DNA from: Scleromitrula shiraiana
Taxonomy: Eukaryota; Ascomycota; Leotiomycetes; Helotiales; Sclerotiniaceae
NCBI GenBank assembly: GCA_028455995.1
Contig: JABELC010000009.1
Span: 992,001-1,056,000 of the forward strand
Direction of reading: 5' to 3'
Length of the DNA stretch: 64,000 nt
Part shown: positions 23,789 to 35,600 of the stretch, piece by piece
Layout of the letters: each line of letters starts with the position of its first letter
How positions within the stretch are numbered: the stretch's first letter is position 1
Program-made: the position numbers and the translations under genes
The notes under the pieces: model-generated
Told to the model about the DNA's origin: nothing
Database searches by the model: none
The model's input: only the letters and a program-made list of their open reading frames with translations

Positions 23789-25350
23789 TGTGGTTGGTTT
23801 TCGTAGGATGTTGCTTGTTTGTTACTTATTGCTTTCGAAGAAGTGAGGTCTTGGTTCTTGATTGTTTGGGTTTCGATATTGGTAGATGGCGTAGTATTTC
23901 TTCGTAGGGTTTGTAAAAAGTATCTTCCGGGTTAGATAGTTGACTTGTAGGTTTGGAACATAATGTTAATGAGATAGTTGGACTTAAATGCTTCTCGATA
24001 TTTGTATCCATAGGAACAACAGGAAATGGCTGCTATAGAAATAGAACAAAACAAAGAATTGTTTTGAGAGATGACTGGTAGTGAATATAGTTCAACAAGA
24101 AATCAAACTGGTGATATGCCATAGAATTATGCCATTGGACTATATGACAATCTTTCCCCCACGAATCATTTCGAGTTAATTTACTCTCTCATGCCCATTC
24201 AAAAAGCAGATTTTTGAATATGTTTCGAACAAGTCCATATTGAATGTTCGTATAAGATACAAATATCTGTCCAAATATCTTTGAGGTAATTTGATTATAG
24301 ATGTCTGTTTACAACACGAATATTTACGTCGGCATATATATTTGATGGTTGTGTGCCAACTGAAACGATATTCAGAATTTGAACAGCTCATCCTATTTGT
24401 ATTATTAGTCTTATTTCTCATGACGATTTTCGTTCCTGAGATAACATGTTTAATTCTATCTATGCTCATGTTCATCGGACTAGACATTTGTAATAGAGTG
24501 AGTTATTAAATATCCATTTGAATATCTGGATAGTAATCAACCCACAAATTTCTTTATGTGGTGTCCTTCCCATAGGATCAGCTTCTTGGACATAGAAATG
24601 AGATATAGTAGGACGGAAAGTGGAAACCGAATCGATAGAAGGGTGAAGAGGGCATGATAGATAGGTATTATCTGACGTCCAAACTCAAGTAAACCATGAT
24701 TTCATGAAAGATGTTGTGAGTGAGGAAACCTGGAGCATTGTCCTTATTTTGATACAAGACATTCATCCTAAGAATGACCTTTTTCTAAGCAGATTCTTCC
24801 GCGTGGAAAGCATATTAACGCTATAATTTGTAAATCTTAGACCTCCAGCTTCACATTTGTACGCTGCCTGATCATGTACATATTAGAGCCACTGTTGATA
24901 CCTGAGATATAATCAAAGAACCTGTATGAAAATAAGAAATGTGACATTATACTCAGACCTCAAGATAATATTAATTTAGATCTTATGTACCTTGAATCCA
25001 AACTTCTAGAATCGCACTTGGCAGAACAAAGACACTCTTGCATAAATTGAATTGTAACTATCAACTAAAGTATCAAGCTCGAGGATGTTTTATTGGAAAT
25101 GCTCAAAGAAATACAACAAAGAACAATAAAATAAATCCATCAAAATGCGTCTCGTTCAAACCTTACCGCACAAAGAATGTAGTTTTCTGAAAAGGTAACA
25201 AAGCAATGGCTATGGAACTTCTAATATTTCATAGAGTTTTTAGCTCCCAACCTCCGCCTTTCAAGCTGACTGAAAAAGCAAAAGGATTTCTGCTCTCTGA
25301 ACCAAGAAAATCAACCGCATATTCGTGCAAATAATAGGGCTGAGACCATC
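23789..25350. other. Gene-free AT-rich interval
   Basis: About 1.6 kb with no recognisable gene. Frames at 24176-24487 (-) and 24291-24509 (+) overlap on opposite strands. The plus-strand one is hydrophobic, as expected by chance in AT-rich DNA. Confidence 0.5.
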
Positions 25351-25983
25351 ATGTCAAGTAAAACGACCTCCAAGGGGATAACCAAAGGTCCTGGTAAAGG
25401 TAAAGGAACGCCAAAAGGATCACCAGGTAAAGGGAGCCCAGGCAAAGGAACACCAGGAAAGGGAACACCAAAAGGAACGCCTAGAGGCGGCACACCAAAA
25501 AGAACTCCAACTCCTTCAATAACCCCACAGGCTGAGCCAATACCCACTGTAGTCCCTGTCGACCCCAACACACCATTCTTTTGCTGTACCAACACTCTTC
25601 CTCCGCTAGGCAGTTTTCCACCACCGCTCGTCCCCTTCTACACCTACCTAATCACACGATTCCCCCTAACCGACCTCAGCAATTCACCGCCAATTACCAC
25701 TCTCCCTCCCACAAAAACCTACTTTCGATATAGTCATCTCGCATTATCTACACTTCAAGAAACACATCGGTACTTCCTTTCGTTGGATCCACAAGGAGAA
25801 GGCACAACATTTGTAGAGGGCTCGGAAGAAGAGGTTTTGGGTAAAGCTGGGGCGTTGGAGGAAGGGGAAAGAAAACAGGATGTTATGATCTTGAGTCGGA
25901 ATGCGAGATGTGTTGAACATGCGCCCGCAGGAAAGGAGGGGTTTTGGTTTGTGCTTATGAGGGTTGATGGGTTGGATGTTTGA
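25351..25983 (+). CDS. Hypothetical protein with basic Gly-Lys-Thr-Pro repeat N-terminus
   Basis: A single open frame of 210 aa; the ATG has A at -3. Residues about 10-55 are imperfect repeats built from GKG, TPKG and SPGKG units, giving a strongly basic disordered tail reminiscent of linker-histone tails. The remainder (about residues 70-210) has normal composition and may be folded, with the Cys pair FFCC, a TYFRYSHLAL segment and an acidic stretch. No catalytic motif or known family is recognised. G+C is higher than in the flanks. Real-gene status is moderately likely; the function is unknown. Confidence 0.5.
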   Translation: MSSKTTSKGITKGPGKGKGTPKGSPGKGSPGKGTPGKGTPKGTPRGGTPKRTPTPSITPQAEPIPTVVPVDPNTPFFCCTNTLPPLGSFPPPLVPFYTYLITRFPLTDLSNSPPITTLPPTKTYFRYSHLALSTLQETHRYFLSLDPQGEGTTFVEGSEEEVLGKAGALEEGERKQDVMILSRNARCVEHAPAGKEGFWFVLMRVDGLDV

Positions 25984-27999
25984 CTCGAAAAAATGTGAGA
26001 GGGATTGTCAGAGGTGAAATTTGGTGGGGATATTGGTGCGTATGTTTTTCATGTGATGGTTTGCTTACTCTTGCGATGACCCATGAAAGACCTGTGAGTT
26101 TGACAGACACGAGGGAGATGGTCGCATTAAGAAACGATTCAGAAAATATTCAGGATTCAGACATGCCCATTCATGCGACCAATGCTTATGTGATTGAATA
26201 GAACATTTCAATGAACAATATGAATGCACTCACAATGTAAGAAAACAAGAGTCCTATAACGCCTTGAATCAACTATAGCTTAACCCACACTCACAGAAGC
26301 TCGATCGACAATGTGGCTCTATGTGTGGCCATTTAAAGAATGTATGAACCTCTAGTGAATTGCATGTCGAGTTTCACCTCTCCTCAGTGGAGCAAGGTTA
26401 GATCGCCCAGTACAATCAGGGTCGAATTATGGAGATTCAATAAATTTGGCATTAAAAGGTTGAGGAACGTTGGTTCAATATCTAAATGGTGGAATGGCGG
26501 GGAAAAAATAGGAAGGTCTCAATTGTGTATCTAGCCACAATTAGTTCTATAGATCAACATATCGTTCCCATTAATTAGCCTAAAGATTTTAGTCTCAGCG
26601 GTAAATCGTCAAGGTTGTGATACTCCGCTACTCAAAACCTTCCTCATACATGTAGTCAATATTCAAGAGTCACTTACATACATCTTTCTATTCGGCAATT
26701 CCGATCTTCGGCAACAATTGCAGGAACTGCACCGAAATTTCTAAATGCATAGAAAACCTCTTAGTATAGCCAGAGTCCAGAGGGCTTTCGACTTCGAATC
26801 CTTTTGTCCGAGCCCTTGTGATTTCCTATGAGTATCATTGTTCACCCAAAAGTGTAAGTGATCTGTCGAAGCCTTTTTTTTTGTCGTGTTGATGGTGAAC
26901 ATGATCCTGCCAGCCCTGTCTAGCCACTTCAAAATTAGCATGCTCTTGATTAGTAAGCACGAATATCCAAGCTGCACGCCGGAGCCCTTCTTTCTGGTTT
27001 AGGAATTATCAACATCTCATATGCAAAAGAATTTCAAGTTATACAACGCTCTTGCAGCTTCGATGCTCGTATATATTGGCAGTGTGGTGATTCTACGAGC
27101 CCTGTATTCGGACAACCCTGACATCATACCCAGGCACTTTTGCCAAAAGTTTTCGGTGAGCATGTGCAGATCAGAATCAACTACGTATCGACTCAGGGCC
27201 ACGGATATATGGCATTATACTATTTATCGTGGTGTATACGACCGAGATGAGGTTTAGACGTATCATTTAGGCTCTTCATCTCAGCAGAAAGTTATCACAT
27301 TGAAAAGCCTCATGTTCGAACTCAACATGGATTTGATACACCATTAGAAGCAACTATAGGAGAGCATTCAGAAAGGAAAGTCTTGCGCAGTAAGTAATCT
27401 TCCGAGAAATACGTTGGGACTCTGCCGTCTGGCCAAGTATTTTGTTGTTTGGTTGTTATAAAGCTGCCTGATAGAGGTTCGTGTCTGAAAAAGTCTTCAA
27501 ACCAACCTTGAGCGCTTCTCATCCTGATTCTCTTTCATGCAATTATCTATATCTTTAAATGTCCTAGCCTGAATGACGAATATGAATCTAAAGATTAAGA
27601 ATTCTATGAATTTCTCATGTATGGTGGTTTCGGTTAGGAAACGAGATTCCAATCTAGTTGTCGCATTGATCAGGTACATGCAATGCAAGTGCCGGCCGCA
27701 TACAGCCTATTTTACTGCCATTGTTCCCCACTGTCGATCATTCAAGATCTCCACTTTGATCGTGGAGAAACCACGATTTATATTTTTTGGTATTCTTATC
27801 TCGGAAATTAGAAATCGACCGAGGACCAAATTAGGCTATAATCATTTTATTCTCCTCGCTGCTTATCATGGCAATTCTCGATTTTGCTGTGAAGGAAGAC
27901 CTAGATTATGGTTATATATTTCATGTTCTCATGTCAAGAATTAGCAATGCAGTTGATATCCAAGCATTTTTGACCTTCATATATAACATTGTCTTCAAT
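25984..27999. other. Gene-free interval upstream of the GH3 relic
   Basis: About 2 kb. The part nearest 28000 would have been the promoter of the beta-xylosidase gene. Short ORFs occur on both strands (26741-26977 and 27017-27202 minus; 27021-27257 and 27573-27944 plus). Some of the minus-strand translation looks protein-like, but I could not assign a family. Older gene remnants are possible. Confidence 0.45.
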
Positions 28000-30697
28000 A
28001 TGAGAGCTTCAACGATAGTTGGTGCCATTGGCATCACAGCTGCGACTGCGCAAAAATTTCCCGACTGTCTGAATGGTCCTGTCAGTATTAAACGTGCCAT
28101 TAGTGCCAATGCCGAGCTACCTTATAACCACCGGATATTACTAGTTAGCAAACAACACTGTCTGTGATACTACCGCTGTCTCATATACAAGAGCAACTGC
28201 TGTGAGTCTGCCTATGTTCCGAATTCAGATTCGTGCTGACGCTTCGTAGCTTTTTTCATTATTTTCTCTAGCCGAGAAAATCAACAATACGGGAAACACA
28301 AGCCCTGGTGTCCCGAGAATTGGTCTTCCAGCATACCAATGGTGCGTTTGAATGTTCAATGCTCTTTCCCTGTGTTATTGCTAGCTAACTAATCAGGTGG
28401 AATGAAGCTCTTCATGGTCTCGCTCGTGGGGCCAGTTGGGGTTCTGCCGGCTCCAACTACTCTTACTCTACATCATTTCCGCCACCAATTCTAATGGGGG
28501 CCTCATTTGATGATGACTTGATTCACGACGTAGCTTCTCAAATTCCTACAGAAGCACGTGCATTCAGCAATGCCAACAGGTTTGGTTTAAACTACTGGAC
28601 CCCTAACATTAATCCTTACAAAGATCCTCGGTGAGGTCGTGGGCAAGAAACGCCCGGCAAAGATCCCTTCCATGTTTCCAGCGATGTCAATGCCTTGGTT
28701 ACCGAGCTTCAAGGCGGACTTGATAATCTTCCATACAAAAAGGGCGTCGTAACTTGCAAACACTACGCAGGGTATGATCTTGAGGCTTGGAGAGGAGTTT
28801 CACGATATGGTTTTAATGCCGTTATAACTTCACATGATTTGAGAGATTATTATCTCCCACCTTTTCAACAACGTGTGAGAGATTCCAATGTACAGAGTGT
28901 TATGTGTAGTTACAATGCGGTGAATGGGGTTCCGACTTGCGCGGATGAGTGGTTATTACAAGCACTTTTGAGAGAGTATTGGAACTTGACGGAAGAAGAT
29001 CAGTTGGTTACTAGTAGGTATTCATACTTGATTTTGACTTCCAACGCTAATCAAAACAGGCGGCTGCGATGCTCTCAAAAACATATGGGATTCTCACAGC
29101 TATACATCAACCCCTGAGGCTGCTGCAGCCGACGCCTTGAACGCAGGTACAGACCTTGACTGCGGGACTTTCTGACCAACGTATTTAGGATCGGCATACA
29201 ACGAAGGCCTGTATAACATATCTACTCTCGATCTCTCTCTGATCCGTCGTTATGCATCATTAGTTCGACTGGGTTATTTTGACCCCGCTTCCAGTCAACC
29301 TTATCGTCAGCTCAGCTGGTCCGATGTTTCTACACCTGCAGCCGAGGCACTCGCACTTCAAGCCGCCGAAGACGATGTTGTATTGCTTAAAAACGACGGG
29401 TTACTCCCCTTATCTTCTAATCTCACAAAAGCAGCACTTATTGAATCCGTGAGTAGAACCTATTCTTTGATTTTGCCCTTCCCGATCTGAGTTCCCGTTT
29501 ACATGTTTCACCCCATGTATCCTATTGGTTTCCTATTCTGGAGCAAACTCCTCTTCTTCTGAATGCTTCTAAAACAGGCAATTACTAACTCCCCAATTTT
29601 CTAGTGGGCAGATGTGACAACTCAGATGCAGGGAAATTATTTCGGTCAAGCTCCATATTTGCATTCTCCATTAATTGCAGCACGTAGTGCAGGTCTCAAT
29701 ATTACATACGTTCAAGGCGCAGATATCAACTCAACAAATACAACGGGATTTGCAGCTGCCATAGCGGCTGCACAGCAAGCTGATGTGATCATATATGTTG
29801 GTGGGATTGACACTTTCGTCGAAGCAGAATCAAAAGTAAAACACCATATTATGAAATGCATCCAAGCTCTAACTAATATCGAAATAGGATCGAACAGTCA
29901 TCACCTGGCCCTCAACTCAATTAGCCCTTATAACCCAACTTTCTCAACTCTCCGTTCCTTTCATTATCTCTCAGCTAGGCTGTATGGTAGACTCTTCATA
30001 CCTCCTCTCTAATCGGGGAGTCAACGCTATCCTTTGGTCAGGCTACCCCGGCCAAGATGGCGGAACGGCTATTTTCAATGTTCTCACTGGCGTCACCGCA
30101 CCAGCTGGTCGACTGCCCATTACTCAATATCCCAGCTCCCATGTAAATCAAGTCGCAATGACTGACATGAATTTACAGCCCGGCGCGAATAACCCAGGAA
30201 GAACATACCAGTGGTACAATGGAACTCCAGTTTTTGAGTTTGGACTTGGCTTGCATTACACAGATTTCAGTGCCAGTATCACAAAGCCATCCACCTCGAC
30301 TTTCCCAATCTCTGATCTTCTCTCTAATTCCTCTACCTGCAAAGATCTCACGCCCTTTATTTCTCTGCCTGTTACGGTTACAAACATAGGAGTAGCCACT
30401 TCCGACTATGTAATTCTCCTGTTCTTAACGGGTTCTTTTAGTCCAACACCTTACCCCAAGAAATCCTTGGTTGCGTATTCTAGAATACATGATATATCCG
30501 GTAATAGCACTGAGAATACAGAGTTAAACTTGAGTCTGGCGAGTTTAGCACGGGCAAATGAGGATGGAAATTTGGTTTTATACCCAGGAAGCTATCAGGT
30601 ATCAGTAGACATCGATGCGAAAGACTCCTGGAATTTTACTTTAACGGGCGATGAGATTATTTTGGATAGCTGGCCTACTCCGCCGGCCATGGAGTAA
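28000..30697 (+). pseudogene. GH3 exo-beta-xylosidase, decayed (two in-frame stops, nucleophile lost)
   Basis: Ancestral exons: 28000-28080, 28145-28201, 28250-28341, 28397-29013, 29060-29448, 29605-29835, 29888-30697, about 759 codons; fungal xylosidases of the xlnD/BXL1 type are near 800 aa. It begins with a signal peptide (MRASTIVGAIGITAATA), then FPDC, SPGVPRIGLPAYQWWNEALHGLA, NRFGLNYWTPNINPYKDPR, the CKHYAGYDLE motif, GTDLDCG, the second alpha/beta domain ending WSGYPGQDGGTA, and a fibronectin-III-like C-terminus. Defects: TGA at 28632-28634 replaces the conserved Trp of DPRWGRGQ; TGA at 29173-29175 follows DCGTF; the nucleophile of VTS-D-CDA is Gly (GGC, 29062-29064); and ETPGEDP has become ETPGKDP. 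All six ancestral introns have intact GT-AG ends and no frameshift is seen, so decay looks recent. Both stops fall inside 3n-length GT-AG segments (see findings). The family's role is release of xylose from xylo-oligosaccharides outside the cell. Confidence 0.88.
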
Positions 30698-31247
30698 CGA
30701 GTTTGATAGGTCTTTATCTAACCCGTGAAGTGATTGAATAGGATAATAATGTACTGTGCCATTAAATGCATCTGCTTGTCTGATCTGGCGTAGAAAGGCA
30801 TGCTTAATAGGTAGTACTTGTCAAAGTATGGATTTAAAATGATTTATTTACTTGTCATTCGACAGTGAAATGTCTGACACAGGATTCTTTTATGGATTGA
30901 AACCAACAAATATGTCCCTAACAGCCACCCCTATTGGCTGCTGGTGGTATTGCCCAGGTTAAATGTGTCAGATAGCCGAAAAAATATTCTTCAGCAAGCT
31001 TCTCACGTATCTGTCTTTACTGCCTGTCACCGAGTCATATGGTAACTTTTCCATCACAATCTATTGAAAAATATCTATGGCTTTCTTGAAGTATCTCTCA
31101 GGTTTGGATATTGCAGCTGTGCTGTGTATCTCGATATTCTTTCGTGATCAGGGTTATCCCGTGTATTATGAATGAATTTAACGAATACCAAAATGGTAAA
31201 CCTAGTTCACATCACTGTCTAGACACAAACCGACTGTTTGATTTGAA
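30698..31247. other. Interval between the two gene relics
   Basis: About 550 bp of AT-rich sequence with no ORF of note. It would contain the 3' UTR of the xylosidase and the promoter of the Hsp70-like gene. A CCAAT-type motif (CCTATTGGCT) occurs near 30930. Confidence 0.5.
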
Positions 31248-32677
31248 ATGGTAGTCATAGGTATAGAGCTTGGAAGCAACATAATCGTGTCGGGATTTTT
31301 AGGCATGGTAGCTTCGAAAATGATAGGCTATATAGCCCAAAGCAAATATATATGCTTATATTTCGAGACCTGAAGCATATGGCTGAGAGTAGAATGAGCC
31401 AAACGATCGAAAATGTCGTCTTCACGGTTCCAACATACTTTAGTTCCTTGCAGAAAGAAGCTATTAGGGACGCTGCTAAAAAAGCAGGGTTACATGTGAT
31501 CCGGCTCATGGACGAATCAATTGCTGCTGCGATTGGTTGTGAACAAGAATGTAGATCATATTTTGATAGAAATTGGCAAATTGTGAAGAACGCCGTCTTG
31601 TTGTCTATGATCTTATAGATCAAGAGTACTACGCGGTTTTGCCCTCTGTTGAATATGGTATACATGAAATTATTGAAGTTTTGAGAGAATCAGATATTCA
31701 TGTTGACGGGCAAGTTTTGGCGTAAACTCTTTTTCATTGCGCATACTACATTTCTGACATCCAATAGACAGAGCAACATGGGTAATGTCAAAGACCAGTA
31801 TGATATAGAGGGATTTGTATCAGACATCAAACAAGCGGAGCAAGCATTGTTAACAAAATAATCCACAAAATTCGACGCACTACATCTCAATCTCATAGAA
31901 ATGCTTATCAAAACTGCCCGAACAAAGAAAGAAGATGTTGATGAAATAATTATAACCGGTGATTGGAGCCATGTTGCCCGAGTTCAGCCCAGCATAAAAG
32001 CATACTTCGATAACAAGAAAGCGAGCACGCTCAAAGAAATCCAGCCCGATGAAGCAGTTGTACGGGGTGCTACAATACAAGCTGACATGCTACCATCTGG
32101 AACGTTCCGAGATTGTTGTAGGTGGTCTGGGTACTGGGATGTGGTAGATCTTGCGCTTGGAATCGAGACAAGTAACGGCATGTTCACGACGATATTACCG
32201 CGAAATAATATGATACCAACGCGCAAGCACAAGAATTTCACTACGTTCAGGGATAATCAAGAGAAAGTTTTGATTAAGATTTACGAAGGGGGACGAATGG
32301 CAGCAGGGAAGAATAAATTGCTCGGAATTCTTGAACTCATAGATCTTCCTTTGCAACCGAAAGGTATTTTGGATATTTTAGTGACGTTTGAGATGGACAC
32401 ATATAAGAGATTAACTGTTATGGCTTGGGAAGCAGAAAGTGAGAAAGGGGCAAAAATTGCAATACCAAGAACTGAGATAAGTAAATATACATGAGAGGAA
32501 ATCGACCATCTGGTGAATGAGGAACACGAATTCGTTGAGGATGACATGTGGCGGTTGATGGACTACGAAGCGAAGGCAAAAGATGGAGAGGAGGAGACGG
32601 CGTTTAGTGTCGACCTAAAGGAGAAGGATTTTCGCGACCAGCTGCATGAGTTTTGGTATAGATCTGAAAAGTACTAG
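31248..32677 (+). pseudogene. Hsp70-like chaperone gene remnant
   Basis: Pieces of a divergent Hsp70 survive in order but in different frames. The start, VVIGIELGSN (from 31248), corresponds to GIDLGTT of phosphate loop 1. Next come TIENVVFTVPTYFSSLQKEA and GLHVIRLMDESIAAAIG (31352-31545 frame; Hsp70 VVITVPAYF...NEPTAAAI), then RRLVVYDL in a third frame from about 31588. A plausible 46-bp intron lies at 31722-31767. After it come DVDEIIITGDWSHVARVQ, PDEAVVRGATIQA, DVVDLALGIET and the substrate-binding portion with EEIDHLVNEEHEF. Lesions: loss of roughly 100 residues of lobe I, a frameshift between about 31545 and 31590, TAA at 31859-31861 and TGA at 32492-32494. The final codon is TAG at 32675-32677. 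The parent may have been one of the divergent Hsp70 paralogs common in fungi rather than a canonical one. Confidence 0.75.
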
Positions 32678-35600
32678 TAGAGAACTCATTTTATCCCATG
32701 ACATGGAGTGAGTACAAGAAAATATAAATACTTTGCTGTTGCAGTGTGATATTCTGAAAATCTACTTACCCTTTGAGTTGTGAAGCTCTATATCCATGAA
32801 TATGTTGTTGGGTTATAAAGTAAAATCTATTTAAAACTTCAAGTTGATATAGCTAACGGATCCATCTCCAAGAGCCATGTAAAGCGCGAGATATTCATAG
32901 ATTCTATAACGATTGTGTTATGTTATGGATATCGATTAATGCTACTGACAAGTTGATGGATAAAGAACGTTTAGACTTCGTAAAAAATGCTTCTTCATCA
33001 GCTGAACGTAGATTATCTTATATCACACTGGCAAGTAAATCATATAGTATTCTCGTCTGATATAAGGAGGAGATATTAGATCACTGTATGTTCTCAAATG
33101 AAAAGCGTGTAGTTTGTTTTAGATAAAATGATTGCGATTCCCGAACATTTGCAGTTGTTTTTTTTCTTTCACGGGCGTTATAAACATAACCCCCTTAGGG
33201 AGAAACATTCAATCAAGTATGCCCCAGCCATTGCACCGAGCATCATGTGTATATAGATAGGCTATACTGTATCTATAGATATGAAAGAAGAGGGGAGGGT
33301 AGACTTGAACATTCCCTTTGCCCTCGCCTTATTTCTTGGGCTTGGAATTCGGTGTGTAAATCATGTACTGACATAGAAAATAATCTTTTAGAGGAATAGT
33401 GGAAAGTTTATGTCTCACCACCCTAAACTGATAATTATCAACCGCCTTTCTTAAATACGATAAGTTTGGAGACAGCTACATGAATACTGTATACTTATGA
33501 GATATCTAAGCACACTTCCTGTATCTATGCCATATCATTCAACTGCCGAGAACGCATAACAAATATGTTTCACCAGTTGAAACACAAATCGCCACAAACG
33601 GTTGGAGAAGCATAACTGAGGATGACGATTTCGGTCTGAAGAACTACTCCAGAAAGGGAGTAAGAGAAGAAGTGAAAGCAAACCGATTAGAAAAGTAAGT
33701 ACTGAGCCTCGAAAGAAGATAGCATGATCGCCCACTTGCTTCCCGTATTCTTATCTCTATTGAAACTTTTCAAGGTTCTTCCACCTAAATAAAGAAGAGG
33801 CGATAGGTAGAAAACAGTGAAGTAGCAAACAATCGTCAATTCATCACGGCTCGAATTTATTGATCCTTTCTCTTTTCCTTTCTGCCCCGCGAATCCTCTT
33901 TCCTATTTCTTCGTGGATCAATCTCTTCATGCTTTAGATCTTTACTTTTTCTCGTAGCCAAGATACCCAAAATCTCATCCCCCCTACCGTTCTTATTTTT
34001 ATACTTTTACTCGATTTTCTAGGGCAACCAATAGTTTCCTAAGACCAAAAGATACATCAATCAACTTTCTTTAGGCTAACAGGTCAACCATCTTATGAAT
34101 ATTCCATAAAAAGAAAGTACGAACGACAATGTGATAGAATGTTTTCAGGAATCCTGCAAGCCTTCTTCGCGAGCTCTGCAGGGCAGGGGGAATAGCCTAC
34201 AGAAACATCTAATCTATATTACCTCCCCAAAAATAAACCAGTAAGTTGATTAATTGGTTGATTGATCGATTGATTGATTGTCATGATATATAAATTGTTA
34301 CTTTCATCAATGCCTTCCTTTACCCCTCCATGTTCATGCAATTCTGTCTGATTGTTGAAATTACCTAGTACCGTACCTACTACCAAAACAATTAACATTT
34401 TTGATCACGTACTAGAGTATCATGTTCTAATTCATTCATTCATGCTTTCAAGGGCCCAGAGGAATAGTAGAAAATGCTGGAGCCTAGAAATTAAGACCTT
34501 TTGGAGTTGTACGGGAAGAGCCACAAATGCACCATTGATACCATTGATACTATTCATAGTGCCAGATGACCTACCTTTGCATATTCGATTTCGATTCGCG
34601 ACTGGGGAGAAAAGCCTCCTCAACATTGGCATCAAATTGGCATCCATTATCAAACCCATATTTAGTTAGGTACCGGTAGTACTTGCCAAGATCAAATCTT
34701 CAACATATGCTTTTCTCTAGAGTTTGTAACCCTATGCTATTCTTCGTACAATTTTCGAGACATCTCGAAATTCCTTCCATGGCACAAGGTCTACAATATT
34801 ACTACCGTGGCTTCTTCCCATGTATCCCCAAGCTTTGCTGCCTTTTCGAATACACACCAATAAGCATCTTCATAACTACCTGTTGGTGAGCAAGCATGCC
34901 ACGTTTTTCGAGTAGATCCTACAGCGGAAAGGGGCCCCGAAGCAGAAAATACAAGGGGGGGTACACACGCCAGACACAATCAAGAATAAATAGGCGAATG
35001 GATTAATAAGCTCATAATGAACTGTTAGTCTTTTCGATCTAGGCTCTTGGAGCCCCCCGGTTTCTAAAAGTATGGGATGATCAAAGGTGGGGAAGAGATT
35101 ACAACTTACTGGGGGAGATAGTAGGGGAAAGTTCCAAGTAAGTGTTTGAAATCTTGATCAAAACATTAACATTTACTATTTTCGATTTTGAGTACCGATT
35201 ATAAATGCAACTTCATACCGAATCGGATTACTTTAAAGGTTTGATAGTTTTGATCTTCAAGTCGGCGACTTGGCAAACAACACCTTACCAAGATTAAGAT
35301 GCATCGGGGGTCACAAAGTTTTTCAATTCCCAAGTTTTCACGTGGTTCCTGCAGATTTGAAATTAACCAATGGTTCGCTTGAGACTTCTTAATGCGAGAC
35401 GGATAACGACATTTGAGAAGCAATCTATTTCAAGGAACCCGCTCTCCAAAGCGTTCCCCCCGAGCCCGAGGAATTGGGCGAGTCAAGTAGGATATCTTAT
35501 AAGTCTAATCCCGTTTTGACTTAATGGCATAACACAGGGGAGGCGATATTATGGTAGTCTCATTGGGCAACATTACGATGAGAACTCTAATCAAATACCA

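Noticed and set aside
24291..24509. Hydrophobic 72-codon frame that looks like membrane segments
   Set aside because: Random AT-rich sequence gives Leu/Ile/Phe-rich translations. An overlapping frame exists on the other strand and no homology is recognised.
29147..29188. Treating this 42-bp segment as an ordinary ancestral intron of the xylosidase gene
   Set aside because: It encodes the conserved TDLDCGT motif of GH3 xylosidases, so it was exon ancestrally. It is kept only as a candidate newly acquired splice event.
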